Assembly: GCA_003133245.1 (NCBI GenBank)
Contig: PKWM01000021.1
Coordinates: forward strand, 62,001-126,000
DNA: 64,000 nt
Direction: 5' to 3'
From: Rhodoferax sp.
Lineage (GTDB): Bacteria; Pseudomonadota; Gammaproteobacteria; Burkholderiales; Burkholderiaceae_C
Shown: in pieces, positions 61,581-64,000 of the stretch
Layout: each line of letters opens with the position of its first letter
Numbering within the stretch: the first letter of the stretch is position 1
Notes under the pieces: model-generated
The model's database searches: none
The model's input: only the letters and a program-made list of their open reading frames with translations
Told to the model about the DNA's origin: nothing
Made by a program: the position numbers and the translations under genes

Positions 61581-62219
61581 TCAAGGGATGACCGATACAC
61601 CAAAATCCGTACTGAGCATCCGTTCGACATAGCGCGCGATCAGGTCAATTTCAAGATTGACGTTCGAACCCGACTTGAGCGACCCCAGCGCCGTATTTTG
61701 CACGGTGTGCGGTATCAGGTTGATGCGCATCTCGCAACCCGCATCAAGATCCTCGACATGATTGACCGTCAGGCTGACGCCATTGATGGTGATGGAACCC
61801 TTGTAGGCGAGGTATTTGGCGAGCGTTTTGGGCGTTAACAAATGCAACTCCCAGCTTTCACCCACCTGGGCAAAATGAGTCACAGTGCCAATGCCATCGA
61901 CATGGCCCGATACCAGGTGGCCACCCAGTCGGTCATTGGCGCGCAGGGCTTTCTCCAGGTTGATCGGTCCCGGCTGCGCCAAGCCAGCGGTCTTGTCCAG
62001 CGACTCGGCGGAAACGTCCACCGTGAATTGGCATGCTGCCGCATCCAAGGCGGTAACGGTCATGCAGGCACCGTTGAGCGCGATGCTGTCGCCCGGATCG
62101 ACATCGTCAAGGTAAGTGGGCGGGCAAGTAATGGTCAGGCGCTTGCCGTGGGCGGTAGAACTGCCTAAAGCGTGAACGACCGCGATGCGCCCTACGCCGG
62201 TGATGATTCCAGTAAACAT
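61581..62219 (-). CDS. ribE: Riboflavin synthase alpha chain
   Basis: MFTGIITGVGRI; ALNGACMTVTALD; RLGGHLVSGHVDGIGTV. Confidence 0.95.
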   Translation of the reverse strand: MFTGIITGVGRIAVVHALGSSTAHGKRLTITCPPTYLDDVDPGDSIALNGACMTVTALDAAACQFTVDVSAESLDKTAGLAQPGPINLEKALRANDRLGGHLVSGHVDGIGTVTHFAQVGESWELHLLTPKTLAKYLAYKGSITINGVSLTVNHVEDLDAGCEMRINLIPHTVQNTALGSLKSGSNVNLEIDLIARYVERMLSTDFGVSVIP

Positions 62220-62275
62220 GAGCGTATTTTCGCAGGGAATCAGCCCATGCCAGAAGTTGGGCTGAAATCTTTTGC

Positions 62276-63403
62276 CTAAAACCGGTCGCGACCTGGGACG
62301 CGCGCCAAGATGCGCAGGTCGGGTCCGACCATGGCAGTGGATTTGAACTCCAGTGCCAGCGCGTCGGTCAGCGCGGTGAGCGGCCCGAAACTGGCCATGT
62401 CGCGCCCTGGTCCCAGCAGCTTGGGGGCCAGATAGAGCAACAATTCATCGACCAGCCCGGCACGAATCAGCGCACCATTGAGCGTGTGACCCGCCTCCAC
62501 GTGCAGTTCATTGATTTCGCGCTGACCCAAATCCAGCAGCATGGCGGCCAGATCAACTTTGCCTTGGGTGCCAATTTGCTGGCCCGGCAAGTAGATGACG
62601 CTGGCGCCGCGCGCTTGCAGCGCTGCCTTTTTGGCTTCATTGGGAACGGCCGCATAAATGAAAATGGGGCGCCCCACTTCGAAGAGATGGGCATCCAGTG
62701 GTGTTTGCAGGCGGCTGTCCACGATCGCCAAAGCGGGTTGACGCGGCGTGCTCACGAGACGCACATCAAGCAGCGGGTTGTCAGCCAGCACGGTGCCAAT
62801 GCCGGTGAGCACGGCACTGGCGCGGGCGCGCCAGGCGTGACCATCGGCACGGGCCGTCTCGGACGTGATCCATTGGCTGACACCGTTGTTCAGTGCCGTT
62901 TTGCCGTCCAGCGAGGCGGCAATTTTCATGCGCAGCCAGGGCGTTTTGCGAATCATGCGGCTGAAAAAACCGATATTGAGCTCGCGCGTGGCCAGCGCAA
63001 CCGGGTCGTCCGGGGCAAGCACTTCAACCTCGATGCCGACAGCGCGTAGCCGTGCAATGCCTTGCCCCGCGACCAGCGGGTTGGGGTCTTGCTGCGCCAC
63101 GATGACGCGCGCCACGCCTGCCTCGATCAGTGCATCGCAGCACGGCGGCGTGCGCCCGAAATGCGAGCATGGCTCCAAGGTGACGTACGCCGTGGCGCCG
63201 CGCACGTCGTAGCCCGCGTCACGCGCCGCGCGCAGTGCCATGACTTCGGCATGGGCCTGGCCGACGCGCTGCGTGTGGCCTTGGCCTAGTGTGCGGCCGC
63301 TGGTGTCTACAATGACGCAGCCGACGCTCGGGTTGGGTGATGTTATCCAGTAATTTTTTTCGCCCAAGAGCAGAGCGTTTGCCATGAACTTGTTGATTTG
63401 CAT
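62276..63403 (-). CDS. ribD: Bifunctional riboflavin deaminase/reductase RibD
   Basis: TSPNPSVGCVIVDTSGRTLGQGHTQRVGQAHAEVMAL; VTLEPCSHFGRTPPCCDALIEAGVARVIVA; start proposed at MQINKF. Confidence 0.93.
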   Translation of the reverse strand: MQINKFMANALLLGEKNYWITSPNPSVGCVIVDTSGRTLGQGHTQRVGQAHAEVMALRAARDAGYDVRGATAYVTLEPCSHFGRTPPCCDALIEAGVARVIVAQQDPNPLVAGQGIARLRAVGIEVEVLAPDDPVALATRELNIGFFSRMIRKTPWLRMKIAASLDGKTALNNGVSQWITSETARADGHAWRARASAVLTGIGTVLADNPLLDVRLVSTPRQPALAIVDSRLQTPLDAHLFEVGRPIFIYAAVPNEAKKAALQARGASVIYLPGQQIGTQGKVDLAAMLLDLGQREINELHVEAGHTLNGALIRAGLVDELLLYLAPKLLGPGRDMASFGPLTALTDALALEFKSTAMVGPDLRILARVPGRDRF

Positions 63404-63545
63404 TGTGGATGCTTTATTGCCGGATTTCATTTTTTAGGTTCAATTCACAAGGCGATTTAGGTTTCCCAAACTCGCTGCGCCGATTGCCTGCCAAAGTAGT
63501 GGCCACCCGCAGTCAGATGTTGATGCCATTTTAAAAGTATTACCC

Positions 63546-64000
63546 ATGAGTGAAACACGTAACAACGCCATCGACTTTTTGCCCGGGATGCTATCGCAAA
63601 ACGCGCAGTCGATGATGCGCAGCATGGTGCTTGCCATGCAAGAGGAGATGGCACAGGACCGACAGTTGGCCAATTCGTCCTATTGTGCCTTGCTGCTCAA
63701 ATTGAGTGAACCCGATCTGGTCCGTGAGTTTGATGTTGCTATCAAAAGCGCCATGACTTCAATCAAGAATTCAAACCAGACCGAGATTTTCACGGCTGAC
63801 TTGTCTTTGTCGCTGGAGCCCATTGATGATGTTGTAGATTCTTCTGCGAGCGACTTTGCCAGTTCTGCGGCGCTGTTCGGCAAACTGTGTAGCGTTGAAC
63901 CCGAACACAAAATTGAAAGTGTGGAGGCATTTAGCAAAGATGTTTTTCTGGCTGCGCTCAAGGACGCGTTCTTGAAATCACGCATCGACAGCGCCGAAGC
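63546..64000 (+). CDS. Partial hypothetical protein (continues past window end)
   Basis: Open ATG frame MSETRNNAIDFLPGMLSQNAQSMMRSMVLAMQEEMAQDRQL... with no stop before 64000; not in ORF list because truncated. Confidence 0.55.
   Translation, partial: MSETRNNAIDFLPGMLSQNAQSMMRSMVLAMQEEMAQDRQLANSSYCALLLKLSEPDLVREFDVAIKSAMTSIKNSNQTEIFTADLSLSLEPIDDVVDSSASDFASSAALFGKLCSVEPEHKIESVEAFSKDVFLAALKDAFLKSRIDSAE

Overview
The window is a mostly chromosomal, gene-dense stretch that looks like a Burkholderiales (Comamonadaceae-like) betaproteobacterium; the taxonomy is inferred from protein style and gene order only. Core or metabolic blocks: glnS, an RND efflux pair, a methylmalonyl-CoA/propionyl-CoA cluster (mutase, MeaB, PccB, PccA, BioB, VOC epimerase-like), a KorAB 2-oxoacid:ferredoxin oxidoreductase with a GltD-like FAD/Fe-S partner, a nitric-oxide detoxification block (RIC/YtfE, NsrR, qNor, YgbA-like, SDR, NnrS, with cytochrome c' nearby), malonyl-CoA decarboxylase, gluQ-trmB-RluA, LysR-pirin-flavodoxin, dnaE, tolQRA, and riboflavin genes split by an opposite-strand Nramp/PRC-MgtE_N-CBS cassette. 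Accessory material is concentrated at 1.6-7.9 kb (MazF-like TA pair, zeta-type kinase with a coupled microprotein, MmeI-like single-chain R-M enzyme, HEPN-motif protein, DUF2283/DUF4258 pair) and 18.8-20.0 kb (VapBC plus an Mrr deletion remnant inside the propionate operon). The most interesting non-coding signals are: two ~100-130 bp inverted-repeat elements with TTCC...GGAA ends, each flanked by a 3-bp TNA direct repeat that coincides with a host gene's stop codon; a nested palindromic element between pccB and pccA; a pair of REP-like palindromes around a pirin gene; tandem 21-bp-phased dyads; and shared dyads upstream of the NO-response genes. No rRNA, tRNA or CRISPR array was recognised. 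All family calls are by eye, without database searches.
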